Counted from the first letter of the stretch, positions 41,176 to 49,556 are shown. The stretch is DNA of 64,000 nt from Marinilactibacillus sp042660675 (GCF_042660675.1 NZ_JBHSUL010000033.1:1-64000); one strand, 5' to 3'. Notes: generated by a model from the sequence alone, not told the origin. Translations and numbers: made by a program.

Positions 41176-42709
41176 GGTTCTATAATAAATAACGTTGGTG
41201 AGAATTCACTAACGTTATTTTTCTTTGCTTAAATTAGAAAACAAGTGAGTTCTCCTGTAGAATAATAGTCGACCAAAACCAACATCCTTAGGAGGAACTC
41301 ACTTGCCTACTTCAAATGATATGCAAAAAGTACTAGATATTCAAGACAAAAATATAATCTTTAACGATAACTGTGTTTCTTATGGCGTACATAAACAGAT
41401 GAAATGTAAATTTATAGATTGTACACTGACCTATATTCCTACGGAATGCAAGAAATGTCAGACGCCAAACAAGAACTTCACTATCTATAAAAATGGGACT
41501 CAGACCTCTAGAATTACGTTTCCGATGTCTGGTATTTATCCGACCTATCTCAGAGTGAAAAAGCAGCGGTTCAAGTGTAAATCTTGTGAATCAACGTTTA
41601 CTGCAGAAACTCCAATCGTAAAAGAACATTGTTTTATCTCTAACTTCATCAAAGCAGAAATACTGACAAAGTCAGCTGACGCCCGTTCAATCAAGAGCTT
41701 GTCTGAAGAGATGACTGTCTCTGCCACAACCATTCAAAGAATCATCAATAAACAAGTGAAGTATTATCAACCTTACTATCATTCATTGCCAGAGAACTTG
41801 TCAGTGGATGAATTCAAGTACGGTGAGGGACAAATGGCTTTTGAGTATATCGATGTCGTAACGGGCACAATATTAGATATTCTACCCAGTAAAGATACGC
41901 GTACAATCAAAGAGCACTTTTCTTCTCGATACAGTCAGAAACAAAGAAACCAAGTCAAAACAATCACGACAGACATGAATGCGAGTTACGTCAGTTTCCT
42001 TCCAGAGCTATTTCCAAACGCTGATATCATTATTGATCGATTTCATATCGTTCAGCTCGTGAACCGGTCAATGAACAAGACGCGCGTAAAAGTCATGAAT
42101 CGACTTCGAACCTCTAATGGAGAAGATCAAAAGAAATATAGACGATTAAAACGGTTCTGGAAGAAACTTCTAAAGAAAGAGACAGAATTATCTTATACTA
42201 CTTATCAATACTTTCCACTGTTTGGACAACGTTTAGAAGCAGCGATTGTTTCAGAGATGTTGGCCTATGATCCAGAACTAAAAACAACGTATGGAGTTTA
42301 TCAAGCTGTCCTTAAGTCCGTTGAAGAAAATGACTCAAATCAATTAAGAGCTATTTTAGACCAACCAGCTTCCCCTGAATTATCTGGATATATGAAAACC
42401 AGTTTAAAAACGTTGAGAGCTCATTTCCCTTATATTCAAAACACCTTCTACTATCCTTATAACAATGGAAAGATAGAGGGAATCAATAACAAAATCAAAG
42501 TCTTAAACCGGGTAGCCTATGGCTACAGGAACTTTATTCACTATAAAAATCGTATTATATTGCACTTCAATTTAAAACCAATCAGAAACAAACTCAAAAT
42601 GATCGAAAAAGAAAGAGAACACATAGCAGCATAAGCTAACTATCTGTTCTCTTCCAAGTACGATTATTTTCTAGCTTTATTCTTCACCAACGCTAATTGA
42701 CATAGAACC
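41176..42709 (+). mobile_element. Intact ISL3-family insertion sequence (copy B, 1534 bp)
   Basis: The element starts GGTTCTAT and ends ATAGAACC. Its terminal inverted repeats (41176-41201 and 42684-42709) match at about 21 of 26 positions and share CGTTGGTGA. One transposase gene fills most of it. Perfect 8-bp direct repeats (CAAAAAAG) flank it. All features of a complete, probably recently moved ISL3 element are there. It lies between the ytxK promoter and the rpmA terminator. Confidence 0.95.
41303..42634 (+). CDS. ISL3-family transposase
   Basis: DDE transposase of 443 residues. The N-terminal zinc-binding part has paired Cys motifs (CKFIDC, CKKC and CKSC, between residues 35 and 95), then a helix-turn-helix region (about 125-150). 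The catalytic domain carries Asp169 in LSVDEFKYGEG, Asp224 in TITTDMNASY and Glu392 in NNGKIEGINNK. It is uninterrupted. The start is TTG, ten bases or fewer after an AGGAGG box. The window's left edge holds the tail of another copy in the same orientation. Confidence 0.95.
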   Translation: MPTSNDMQKVLDIQDKNIIFNDNCVSYGVHKQMKCKFIDCTLTYIPTECKKCQTPNKNFTIYKNGTQTSRITFPMSGIYPTYLRVKKQRFKCKSCESTFTAETPIVKEHCFISNFIKAEILTKSADARSIKSLSEEMTVSATTIQRIINKQVKYYQPYYHSLPENLSVDEFKYGEGQMAFEYIDVVTGTILDILPSKDTRTIKEHFSSRYSQKQRNQVKTITTDMNASYVSFLPELFPNADIIIDRFHIVQLVNRSMNKTRVKVMNRLRTSNGEDQKKYRRLKRFWKKLLKKETELSYTTYQYFPLFGQRLEAAIVSEMLAYDPELKTTYGVYQAVLKSVEENDSNQLRAILDQPASPELSGYMKTSLKTLRAHFPYIQNTFYYPYNNGKIEGINNKIKVLNRVAYGYRNFIHYKNRIILHFNLKPIRNKLKMIEKEREHIAA

Positions 42710-42717
42710 CAAAAAAG
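42710..42717. repeat. Right target-site duplication of the intact IS
   Basis: CAAAAAAG, identical to 41168-41175. It is also the U-tract of the rpmA terminator read on the other strand. Confidence 0.93.
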
Positions 42718-42758
42718 GAATTATGAGGATCCATTAACTTAGGTCCTCATAATTCCTT
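42711..42758 (-). terminator. Intrinsic terminator of the rplU-prp-rpmA operon
   Basis: AAGGAATTATGAGGA (42715-42729) and TCCTCATAATTCCTT (42744-42758) form a perfect 15-bp stem. On the minus strand it is followed by six T in all. The IS inserted into this T-run, but the target duplication leaves the run whole. Confidence 0.9.
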
Positions 42759-42803
42759 ATAGTTTCCGTTCAGGCAAACTTCTTAACGAATTAGTCCGTT
42801 AAA

Positions 42804-43088
42804 TTAGTTAGCTACTGGATATACAGATACTTGTTTTTTGTTTTTACCTTTACGTTCGAAACGAACAACGCCATCAATTTTTGCAAATAGAGTGTCGTCT
42901 CCGCCTTTTCCAACGTTTTCTCCAGGATAGATTTTAGTTCCGCGTTGACGGAATAAAATTGAACCACCTGAAACGACTTGACCATCTCCACGTTTAGCGC
43001 CTAAACGTTTTGATTGAGAGTCACGACCGTTAGTTGTAGAACCGCCACCTTTTTTGTGTGCGAACAACTGTAAATTCATTTTCAACAT
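42804..43088 (-). CDS. rpmA: 50S ribosomal protein L27 (cleavable N-terminal extension)
   Basis: Large-subunit protein near the peptidyl-transferase centre, 94 residues. The N terminus MLKMNLQLFAHKKGGGS includes the Firmicutes extension that is removed by the protease Prp after the LQLFA motif, exposing the HKKGG tail needed on the ribosome. Prp is encoded 18 bases upstream. The core (KRLGAKRGDGQVVSGGSIL and GVVRFERKGKNKKQVSVYP) is normal. A GGAGGTG box precedes the ATG. Confidence 0.97.
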   Translation of the reverse strand: MLKMNLQLFAHKKGGGSTTNGRDSQSKRLGAKRGDGQVVSGGSILFRQRGTKIYPGENVGKGGDDTLFAKIDGVVRFERKGKNKKQVSVYPVAN

Positions 43089-43106
43089 TAGAATGCACCT
43101 CCATCT

Positions 43107-43445
43107 TTATTTAGTCTGTTTAATATTGATATATTTTGGGGACTCTTCCTGTACACTTTTAAGCGATAGCAATAAACTTTCCAATAAAATCTGAGCTACA
43201 TTAGACTGTTCTTCAGATCGATTGTCTGGAAGAGTCATGGAAAGATAGCCTCCATTTTCTTCATCGATATCAATAGAAGGTGTCAATTTAGCCAGCTCTA
43301 TTATACTATTTATCGCTCCAATACTAAGCGCCGAAACTGCGGCACATACAAGATCTTGTCCATATGGACCAGATTCAGCATGACCAGAAATCTCGATAGA
43401 AATGATTTGGTTATTCTTCAAACGATCAAAATGCGCTTGAATCAT
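43107..43445 (-). CDS. prp: Ribosomal-processing cysteine protease Prp (YsxB)
   Basis: Cysteine protease that trims the N terminus of L27 in Firmicutes. The 112 residues carry the catalytic pair His22 and Cys34 in GHAESGPYGQDLVCAAVSAL. It lies between rplU and rpmA, the usual place, and its target motif is visible in the next gene. About 18 bases separate it from each neighbour, so all three are one operon. Confidence 0.95.
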   Translation of the reverse strand: MIQAHFDRLKNNQIISIEISGHAESGPYGQDLVCAAVSALSIGAINSIIELAKLTPSIDIDEENGGYLSMTLPDNRSEEQSNVAQILLESLLLSLKSVQEESPKYINIKQTK

Positions 43446-43463
43446 TTAAAATCCTTCTTTCAC

Positions 43464-43775
43464 TTACTTTGTTTTAATCGAGTTGATTGTTACTTTAGTG
43501 TATGGTTGACGATGTCCACGTTTAGTATGAGAGTCTTTTCTACGACGATACTTGAACGTAGTAACTTTTTTAGCACGTCCCTGTTTCTCGATGATAGCTT
43601 CTACTGAAGCTCCCTCAACTGTTGGAGTTCCAACGATTGCGTTGTCTCCTCCAACAAACAATACTTCACCAAAAGTAACAGAATCTCCAGCTTCACCCTC
43701 TAATTTTTCAACGAAGACTGCTTTTCCTTCTTCTACTTTGATTTGTTTGCCACCTGTTTTGATGATTGCATACAT
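43464..43775 (-). CDS. rplU: 50S ribosomal protein L21
   Basis: Large-subunit protein binding 23S rRNA, 103 residues, full length. MYAIIKTGGKQIKVEEG at the start and FKYRRRKDSHTKRGHRQPYTKV near the end are diagnostic. An AGGAGGTG box precedes the ATG. First gene of rplU-prp-rpmA; the leader upstream likely mediates feedback control. Confidence 0.98.
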   Translation of the reverse strand: MYAIIKTGGKQIKVEEGKAVFVEKLEGEAGDSVTFGEVLFVGGDNAIVGTPTVEGASVEAIIEKQGRAKKVTTFKYRRRKDSHTKRGHRQPYTKVTINSIKTK

Positions 43776-43922
43776 GTTTGTTGCACCTCCTTATTTAGTA
43801 GAGCACACTGCATAACGCCATGCTCTCTATTGCACTAAGACTCGCCGTTATAAGTGACCTTAATCAGATCTTGAAAACTCATATACGAGCGGTTGTAGCT
43901 GTGGTGCGGCACAAATACAACG
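43776..43922 (-). promoter_or_regulatory. L21 leader (rplU 5' untranslated region)
   Basis: About 145 transcribed bases precede rplU. They contain pairing segments, e.g. GAGCATGGCG...GTGTGCTC close to the box and GTTGTA...ACAACCGCTC further up. Position and size fit the L21 leader family of Firmicutes; I recognise it by context and general form, not by a covariance search. Confidence 0.6.
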
Positions 43923-43927
43923 TTATT

Positions 43928-43956
43928 ATCATACCAAAACGAACCATTCAAGTCAA
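43928..43956 (-). promoter_or_regulatory. Promoter of the rplU-prp-rpmA operon
   Basis: Minus-strand -35 TTGACT (43956-43951), a 17-base spacer and -10 TATGAT (43933-43928), with an upstream TGG making an extended -10. The -35 abuts the minD stop codon. Confidence 0.75.
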
Positions 43957-44748
43957 TTAGTTTTTGTTAAATATCTTTTGCCAGAAAGATTTCTTTTCTT
44001 CTTTAAGCGTCATTAAAGGTACCGTTTCTCCAAGAATTCTTCGTGCTATATTTCTATATCCTTGAGAAGAGATATTATCTGGATCTAATGCAACTGGATT
44101 TCCTTTGTTTGAAGAACGGACGACTTCATCATCTTCAAAAACAATTCCTAGAAGCTTAACAGAAAGATGTCTCGTAATCTCATCTATATCCATGACATCA
44201 CCTTGTTGCATCATGCGCTTTCTAATTCTGTTAATGACTAGTTTTGGTGAACCAATCTTAGTCTGTTCTACTAAGCCTATGATTCTATCTGCATCTCTGA
44301 TGGCCGAGATTTCTGGAGTAGTGATAAGGATAGCATCATCTGCTGCTGCAATTGAGTTTTTAAATCCTTGTTCGATTCCAGCTGGGCAGTCGATGAGTAC
44401 ATAATCATAATCTTTCTTCAACTCGCTAATTAGTTCAATCATCTGATCTTCATTGATGACGTTTTTATCCGCATGCTGAGCTGCTGGTAGTAGAAATAGC
44501 TGATCATTGAATCTTTTGTCTTTGATAATGGCCTGGTGGAGCTTAGCTCGTCCTTCAATTACATCTACGATATCATATATAATTCTATTTTCTAAACCTA
44601 GTATAACATCGAGATTTCTTAATCCAATGTCCATGTCGACTAGGCAGATTTTTTTCCCTTGTAGCGCTAATGCAGTACCAATATTAGCCGTTGAAGTTGT
44701 TTTTCCAACTCCGCCTTTACCTGATGTTATAACGATGGCTTTACCCAT
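43957..44748 (-). CDS. minD: Septum site-determining ATPase MinD
   Basis: Deviant-Walker ATPase that recruits MinC to the membrane to block polar division. The 263 residues start with ITSGKGGVGKTTSTANIG, followed by DMDIGLRNLD, VLIDCPAGIEQGF and a C-terminal amphipathic helix (KKSFWQKIFNKN) for membrane binding. It overlaps minC by a few bases. No minE is near, as expected in Firmicutes, where DivIVA/MinJ place the system. Confidence 0.95.
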   Translation of the reverse strand: MGKAIVITSGKGGVGKTTSTANIGTALALQGKKICLVDMDIGLRNLDVILGLENRIIYDIVDVIEGRAKLHQAIIKDKRFNDQLFLLPAAQHADKNVINEDQMIELISELKKDYDYVLIDCPAGIEQGFKNSIAAADDAILITTPEISAIRDADRIIGLVEQTKIGSPKLVINRIRKRMMQQGDVMDIDEITRHLSVKLLGIVFEDDEVVRSSNKGNPVALDPDNISSQGYRNIARRILGETVPLMTLKEEKKSFWQKIFNKN

Positions 44749-45430
44749 TGATTAATCCTCCTGTAACATTTCCTAATTCTGGTCTAATCTTTTTCAATTC
44801 ATTGAGTGGCGACACTCTCAAAATATGTAAATCATCTAGATAAACCACTTCAAATTTCGCTGCAGTATCCTGCATTTCTTTTTCAGCAGTATCGACTACA
44901 TGGACATGGTCAGCAATACGAACTTGTGCATTGTAAGAAAAATTAGCAATAACAACAGCTTGTTCTTTACCCTTCGTACCCGCATGAGCAATACCTCTGA
45001 GGTCTCCAATAATATAGATACTACCGGACGCTTTAACAGTCCCACCTGGATGTACTCCACCAACTAATAGTAAATCACCTTCTACATCGATGATTTGACC
45101 ACTGCGGACAGTACTGACTTCAAGCTTCGTGCTCACTTCATCATGCCACTCTAAAGCTCTTTGTATTTTAACGACTTCTGAATCAATCGCTTTGATTTTC
45201 AAATAGGACTTTTCTTCAATCAACGTTCTGATTTCTTCTTTTTCTTTCTCGTTCCACAATCGATTTCCAGTCTTGATCGTCAATTCAATTGGTTTCGCGG
45301 CTGTCGCTTCTTTTTTTAATGGATTAATTAATTTCGTCGTTTCTTCAACGATTGTAAGAAACGCAGCTGACTGATCAACGAGTAATTGAAATCCATCTTT
45401 AGTTCCTTTAAGCGTTACAATCTTCTGCAA
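44741..45430 (-). CDS. minC: Septum site-determining protein MinC
   Basis: Inhibitor of FtsZ ring assembly. 229 residues from the proposed TTG: an N-terminal FtsZ-binding domain (IVTLKGTKDGFQLLVD) and a C-terminal beta-helix (VRSGQIIDVEGDLLLVGGVH, GTVKASGSIYIIGDLRGIAHAG) that binds MinD. TTG 45430 is six bases after an AGAGGTG box; the ATG at 45460 is only just after an AAGGA and adds ten residues. Either is possible. It follows mreD by about 60 bases. Confidence 0.92.
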   Translation of the reverse strand: MQKIVTLKGTKDGFQLLVDQSAAFLTIVEETTKLINPLKKEATAAKPIELTIKTGNRLWNEKEKEEIRTLIEEKSYLKIKAIDSEVVKIQRALEWHDEVSTKLEVSTVRSGQIIDVEGDLLLVGGVHPGGTVKASGSIYIIGDLRGIAHAGTKGKEQAVVIANFSYNAQVRIADHVHVVDTAEKEMQDTAAKFEVVYLDDLHILRVSPLNELKKIRPELGNVTGGLING

Positions 45431-45495
45431 GTTTTTCACCTCTGTAATAAAGATTGGCATTCCTTATTTCACTTATCGTTCCTATTAAATGTCAC

Positions 45496-46035
45496 TTATC
45501 TTTTGAATCTTATTTCTTCTTTTTGTACGACCTTCTGGCCTATTTTATCCACAGGATACCCTATGACTAACATCATAATTCCATTGAAAAGTAAACTGAT
45601 TCCCAGACGTTCTACAATGAAAAGTTGCATAGATAGCTGCGTAATGTTGATGGCGCGGTATACTCCAAATACAAAAAACTCTAAAAGTGTAATCACGATG
45701 ACACTTAACAGTACATAAATCAATAAATTGGGCTTGAAATAACTTCTAAGTTGAAGAATCACATAGGCGATCAATGTAAATGTAGCCATATAGATACCTA
45801 AATACCCAGTATAGTAGCTATCATATAAAAATCCCATAATCAAAGAGAGCCATATAATATGTTTAAAGCTCAGATAGAAAGAAAGGATCAGTAACACGAG
45901 TACTGTGAGTCTTGGAACAATTGTCCCTACGTCCGTTGTGAATACCGCTTTTAATTGAGCCGTTAGCCCTCCATCTAGTAGCAGGGCTACTAAAAGGAGT
46001 ATGAGGGAATAAAGAATCTTTTTCCATTGACTCAT
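45496..46035 (-). CDS. mreD: Rod shape-determining membrane protein MreD
   Basis: Small integral membrane protein of 179 residues with about five or six hydrophobic segments and almost no soluble part, typical of MreD. It works with MreC and MreB in the elongation machinery. Sequence similarity in this family is weak, so the call leans on size, topology and position two bases after mreC. Confidence 0.85.
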   Translation of the reverse strand: MSQWKKILYSLILLLVALLLDGGLTAQLKAVFTTDVGTIVPRLTVLVLLILSFYLSFKHIIWLSLIMGFLYDSYYTGYLGIYMATFTLIAYVILQLRSYFKPNLLIYVLLSVIVITLLEFFVFGVYRAINITQLSMQLFIVERLGISLLFNGIMMLVIGYPVDKIGQKVVQKEEIRFKR

Positions 46036-46037
46036 TC

Positions 46038-46886
46038 TTATTCCCCGCTTTCAGCAGTACGATTGATAATCGTCACATATCGAATATGTTCAAAATCTGC
46101 AGCTGGTTTGATATAAACTCTTTGTGCTAGTCCATGGTCATCCATTGTAACTTCATCTACCGTTCCAATAACCAGTGAACGAGGTATAGATCCTCCCAAA
46201 CCGGAAGTAATCACTTGTTCTCCTTCTGCAATTTCAGCAGTAGATGTTATTTGAGTCATGATTAATCGATTGGATTCAACATCGTAACCGCTGATAAGCC
46301 CATTAATCACTTCTTCTGATAAAATTTCCGCAGAAACTTGATTTGAAGATCCTTCAAGATTTGTCAAAAGAACGACTTTCGAACTTGTCGGGTTGGTTTC
46401 AATAACTCTCCCAACTAAACCATTATTAGACATAACAGACATACCATTTTCTAGACCATCTTGACTTCCCCGATCAATGGTCACTTGATCAACCCAAGAG
46501 TCGGGATTTCTAGAAATGACGGATCCAGTAATTGTCTGGAAATCTGTTAAAGAATTCTGTAAATCCAGTTCCTCTTGCATGATTTGATTTTCGTCTCTTA
46601 ATACTGCAAGTTCAGCTTGTGTTTCATAAATACGGTCAATTTCTTTTTTTAATCGCTGATTTTCTTCAAAAGTATCTTGTAACCGATCAATCGAACCGAA
46701 AAGATCATTCACCGCATTAACTGGCTTAGCAAAAATTCGTCCTGTAACGGCAGTGATATCGTTTGTAAACTGCTGTACAAAATTAGATGAACCGACTTGC
46801 GTCAAAGATAAAGACAGTAAAGACACAAATAATATAACACTCACTAATAATACGATCATTTTTTTGTTTGTAAAAAATTGGTTCAC
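46038..46886 (-). CDS. mreC: Rod shape-determining protein MreC
   Basis: Bitopic protein of 282 residues linking MreB to peptidoglycan synthases. One N-terminal membrane segment (about 10-28), a coiled coil (about 62-110) and two beta domains (GSVISRNPDSWVDQVTIDRGSQDGLENGMSV, GLGGSIPRSLVIGTVDEV) are visible. The start is GTG with a GAGGTG box. A terminator separates it from mreB, and an extended -10 (TGGTAAAAT, minus, about 46926-46918) suggests a separate mreCD-minCD promoter. Confidence 0.93.
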   Translation of the reverse strand: MNQFFTNKKMIVLLVSVILFVSLLSLSLTQVGSSNFVQQFTNDITAVTGRIFAKPVNAVNDLFGSIDRLQDTFEENQRLKKEIDRIYETQAELAVLRDENQIMQEELDLQNSLTDFQTITGSVISRNPDSWVDQVTIDRGSQDGLENGMSVMSNNGLVGRVIETNPTSSKVVLLTNLEGSSNQVSAEILSEEVINGLISGYDVESNRLIMTQITSTAEIAEGEQVITSGLGGSIPRSLVIGTVDEVTMDDHGLAQRVYIKPAADFEHIRYVTIINRTAESGE

Positions 46887-47017
46887 TTCTCACACCTCAA
46901 ATACTATAGCTTTGGTCATTTTACCATAATTCCAAGCATATTCGTAGTTTTTATAAAGTCATCTATAAAAAAATCAGATCATCTCTGAACAGTTTTTCAC
47001 TTTACTTGAATTCAATA

Positions 47018-47050
47018 AATAAGCGGGAAGTAGCCCTTCCCGCCTATTTC
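47018..47050 (-). terminator. Intrinsic terminator of mreB
   Basis: On the minus strand GCGGGAAGG-GCT-ACTTCCCGC is followed by TTATTT. It lies between mreB and mreC. Confidence 0.75.
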
Positions 47051-47065
47051 AGTTATCCAATTTAA

Positions 47066-48076
47066 TTATCTGCTTTGTTTACGGTAAAGATCTAAATGAT
47101 TTAAAGCTTCTCCAGTACCAATTGCTACACAGTTCAATGGATCATTCGCAACAAACACTGGCACTTCAGTTTGCTCTGCAATCACTTCACTTAGGTGTTT
47201 CAGCATGGCGCCTCCACCTGTTAAGACGATTCCTCTATCAATAACATCTGCTGAGATTTCTGGAGAGGTATCTTCAAGCGTTCCTTTAACAGCAATGACA
47301 ATGCTGTCTACAACTTCTTGAATAGCTTCAGCAATATCTACAGCTGAGATTTCAATAGTTTTTGGTAAACCTGTCAATAAATCTCTACCACGGATATCTG
47401 TAGAACCCAGTTCTTTTGCTGCTTCAATTGAAGCACAACCAAGTTCCATTTTCACAGATTCAGCCGTTCTTTCTCCAATTAATAAATTATATTTATTACG
47501 GATATAGTGGATGATTGAAATATCCATCTGATCTCCAGCCATTTTAATTGTACGGCTACTGACGATACCGCCCAGTGAAATCGTCGCAACGTCTGTTGTA
47601 CCGCCTCCGATATCTACTACCATGCTTCCGGTAGGATCATTGACTGGTAAACCTGCTCCGATTGCAGCAGCAAATGGTTCTTCGATTAAGAATGCTTCAC
47701 TTGCGCCTGCCATTTTAGTTGCATCAATAATGGCTCTTTTTTCTACTTCAGTTCCTCCACCAGGTACACATACAATGACACTTGGCTTAGAATTTTTTTT
47801 GCCTGTTCCTTTAGAAATAAAGTATTCCATCATCGCAATCGTTGTATCGTAATCTGCGATAACGCCATCTTTCATTGGACGGATAGCTACAATACTTCCA
47901 GGAGTACGGCCGATCATTTTCTGAGCGTCTAGACCTACTGAAACGACTTCTCCTGTTGTATTATCTTTGGCAACAACGGAAGGTTCTCCTATAGCGATAC
48001 CTTTTCCTTCTACGTAAACATTTGTATTCGCTGTGCCTAAATCAATCCCGATTCCTTTTTTGTTAAACCAACGCAC
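47066..48076 (-). CDS. mreB: Rod shape-determining actin homolog MreB
   Basis: Actin-like filament protein guiding lateral wall synthesis. The 336 residues show the phosphate loops GIDLGTANTNVYVEG and VVDIGGGTTDVATISLGG, and the adenosine motif LTGGGAMLKHL. The start is GTG after a GAGGGG box. It implies a rod-shaped cell when taken with mreCD and minCD. A terminator after it uncouples it partly from mreCD. The 310 bases up to cspA hold its promoter region (a TACAAT -10 near 48158 is a candidate). Confidence 0.96.
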   Translation of the reverse strand: MRWFNKKGIGIDLGTANTNVYVEGKGIAIGEPSVVAKDNTTGEVVSVGLDAQKMIGRTPGSIVAIRPMKDGVIADYDTTIAMMEYFISKGTGKKNSKPSVIVCVPGGGTEVEKRAIIDATKMAGASEAFLIEEPFAAAIGAGLPVNDPTGSMVVDIGGGTTDVATISLGGIVSSRTIKMAGDQMDISIIHYIRNKYNLLIGERTAESVKMELGCASIEAAKELGSTDIRGRDLLTGLPKTIEISAVDIAEAIQEVVDSIVIAVKGTLEDTSPEISADVIDRGIVLTGGGAMLKHLSEVIAEQTEVPVFVANDPLNCVAIGTGEALNHLDLYRKQSR

Positions 48077-48330
48077 GTGTTCGTTCCCCTCTCAAAATAA
48101 AACATTACGATCTTTGTTAGATATTCATTCGTTTAATTGCAAAGATTCATTGCTTCATTGTACCCTTTTACAAAGAATTTTTCACTACTAGATTGTGACT
48201 TTAATTCTTTTTTTATATTTGACACCAATTTGATAGAAGAAACTCAAATTGTTGCTTAATTCTAACATAGGACATGAAGATTGCCTATAGATTCTATGTA
48301 ACGCTTAAAGATAAAATTTTTTCTGGGTAA

Positions 48331-48367
48331 TTAAAAAACCGAGAGGGCGTTAGACGCTCTCTCGGTT
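48331..48367 (-). terminator. Intrinsic terminator of cspA
   Basis: On the minus strand AACCGAGAGAGCGT-CTA-ACGCCCTCTCGGTT forms a strong stem with one mismatch, followed by TTTT. Confidence 0.88.
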
Positions 48368-48385
48368 GAAAATTTTTAAGTTTAA

Positions 48386-48586
48386 TTAAGCTTTTTCTAC
48401 GTTAGCAGCTTGAGGTCCGCGTGCGCCTTCTTCGATGTCGAAAGTTACAGCTTGTCCTTCTTCTAATGATTTGAATCCTTCTTCGTTGATAGCTGAGAAG
48501 TGTACGAATACATCATCTGCACCTTCACGTTCGATGAAGCCAAAACCTTTTTCTGCGTTAAACCATTTTACTGTACCATTTTCCAT
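48386..48586 (-). CDS. Cold-shock protein, CspA family
   Basis: Single cold-shock domain of 66 residues that binds single-stranded RNA/DNA. RNP1 KGFGFIE and RNP2 VFVHFSAI are intact, and the length is standard. An AGGAGGAAAAG box precedes the ATG. A promoter lies about 115 bases upstream, leaving a leader of about 108 bases that could give cold induction, as in other csp genes. Confidence 0.96.
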   Translation of the reverse strand: MENGTVKWFNAEKGFGFIEREGADDVFVHFSAINEEGFKSLEEGQAVTFDIEEGARGPQAANVEKA

Positions 48587-48700
48587 ATTACTTTTCCTCC
48601 TCGTGCCGTAAGCACATTATATTTCACATTATTGCTATGGTAACGAATCGGAATGTTATTACACATATCTTTTTTCTTTCCCTAACAAAATGCTAAGTAA

Positions 48701-48729
48701 ACTATACCATGCTTTTTTTAATAACGCAA
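48701..48729 (-). promoter_or_regulatory. Promoter of the cold-shock gene
   Basis: Minus-strand -35 TTGCGT (48729-48724), a 17-base spacer and -10 TATAGT (48706-48701) with TGG just before it, an extended -10. Confidence 0.7.
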
Positions 48730-48849
48730 GCAATTACATCAATTAAATAAAATTTACCTAAAATTAATTTTGAAATTTATAAACTTTTTACTAACGCTTT
48801 CTCGAAAAAAGAGATTTTTATTTTACCAATTTTATGTACGGTTATAGAA

Positions 48850-49539
48850 TTAGATCAGTCCACACTCCTTTAAACTGATATAAGAATTTTCCCCAACGAT
48901 AATATGATCTAGTAAATCAATCCCTATCATTTCGCCAGCTTTAGTCATTCTTTCAGTAAAAGAAATATCCGCTTCTGAAGGATCTGGATTTCCGGAAGGA
49001 TGATTGTGCGCTATGATAATTCTCGCTGCAGCATATTTCACTGCACCTCTAAAAATTTCTCTCGGATGCGCAACAGAACTATTCAAGCTACCTTTAAATA
49101 CCGTTTCTTTTTTTATAATTTCGTTTTTTGTATTCAGATAGATTGCCATAACATGCTCTTGATGCAATCCTCCTAATTCTTCTTGAAGCAGATTACCTAT
49201 ATATGAACTTGAAGTCACCGTGCCTTCTTTGATCTGAGAAGCTCTTGCGACCCGTCCACCCAATTCAATTGCCGCGATCAACTCTATCGCCTTTGCTTTT
49301 CCAATCCCCTGGATTCTCATCAATTCTTCCACACTAACATGACGAAGAGAAAACAAATCATCAAATTCAGATAAAACATTCATACTGAGCTGTAGTACGT
49401 TCAAATTTCTAGTCCCAGTTCTTAGGAGTATCGCAAGCAACTCATGGTTTGCGAGAGCCTTCGCACCATATTCATTCAGTCGCTCTCTTGGTCTAGATTG
49501 TTCTGGTACATCTATAAATTTTTGCGTCAAGACGGTCAT
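48850..49539 (-). CDS. radC: RadC family protein (JAB/MPN metalloprotein)
   Basis: 229 residues: an N-terminal helix-hairpin-helix part (RIQGIGKAKAIELIAAIELG) and a C-terminal JAB domain with zinc motif HNHPSGNPDPSEAD and Glu upstream. Despite the name, a role in DNA repair is not established. ATG 49539 follows a GAGGAGG box; the TTG one codon earlier is less likely. It lies downstream of maf or HAD genes in many bacilli; here a terminator divides it from the HAD gene at 49622. Confidence 0.93.
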   Translation of the reverse strand: MTVLTQKFIDVPEQSRPRERLNEYGAKALANHELLAILLRTGTRNLNVLQLSMNVLSEFDDLFSLRHVSVEELMRIQGIGKAKAIELIAAIELGGRVARASQIKEGTVTSSSYIGNLLQEELGGLHQEHVMAIYLNTKNEIIKKETVFKGSLNSSVAHPREIFRGAVKYAAARIIIAHNHPSGNPDPSEADISFTERMTKAGEMIGIDLLDHIIVGENSYISLKECGLI

Positions 49540-49556
49540 CAAAGTCCTCCTCTATA

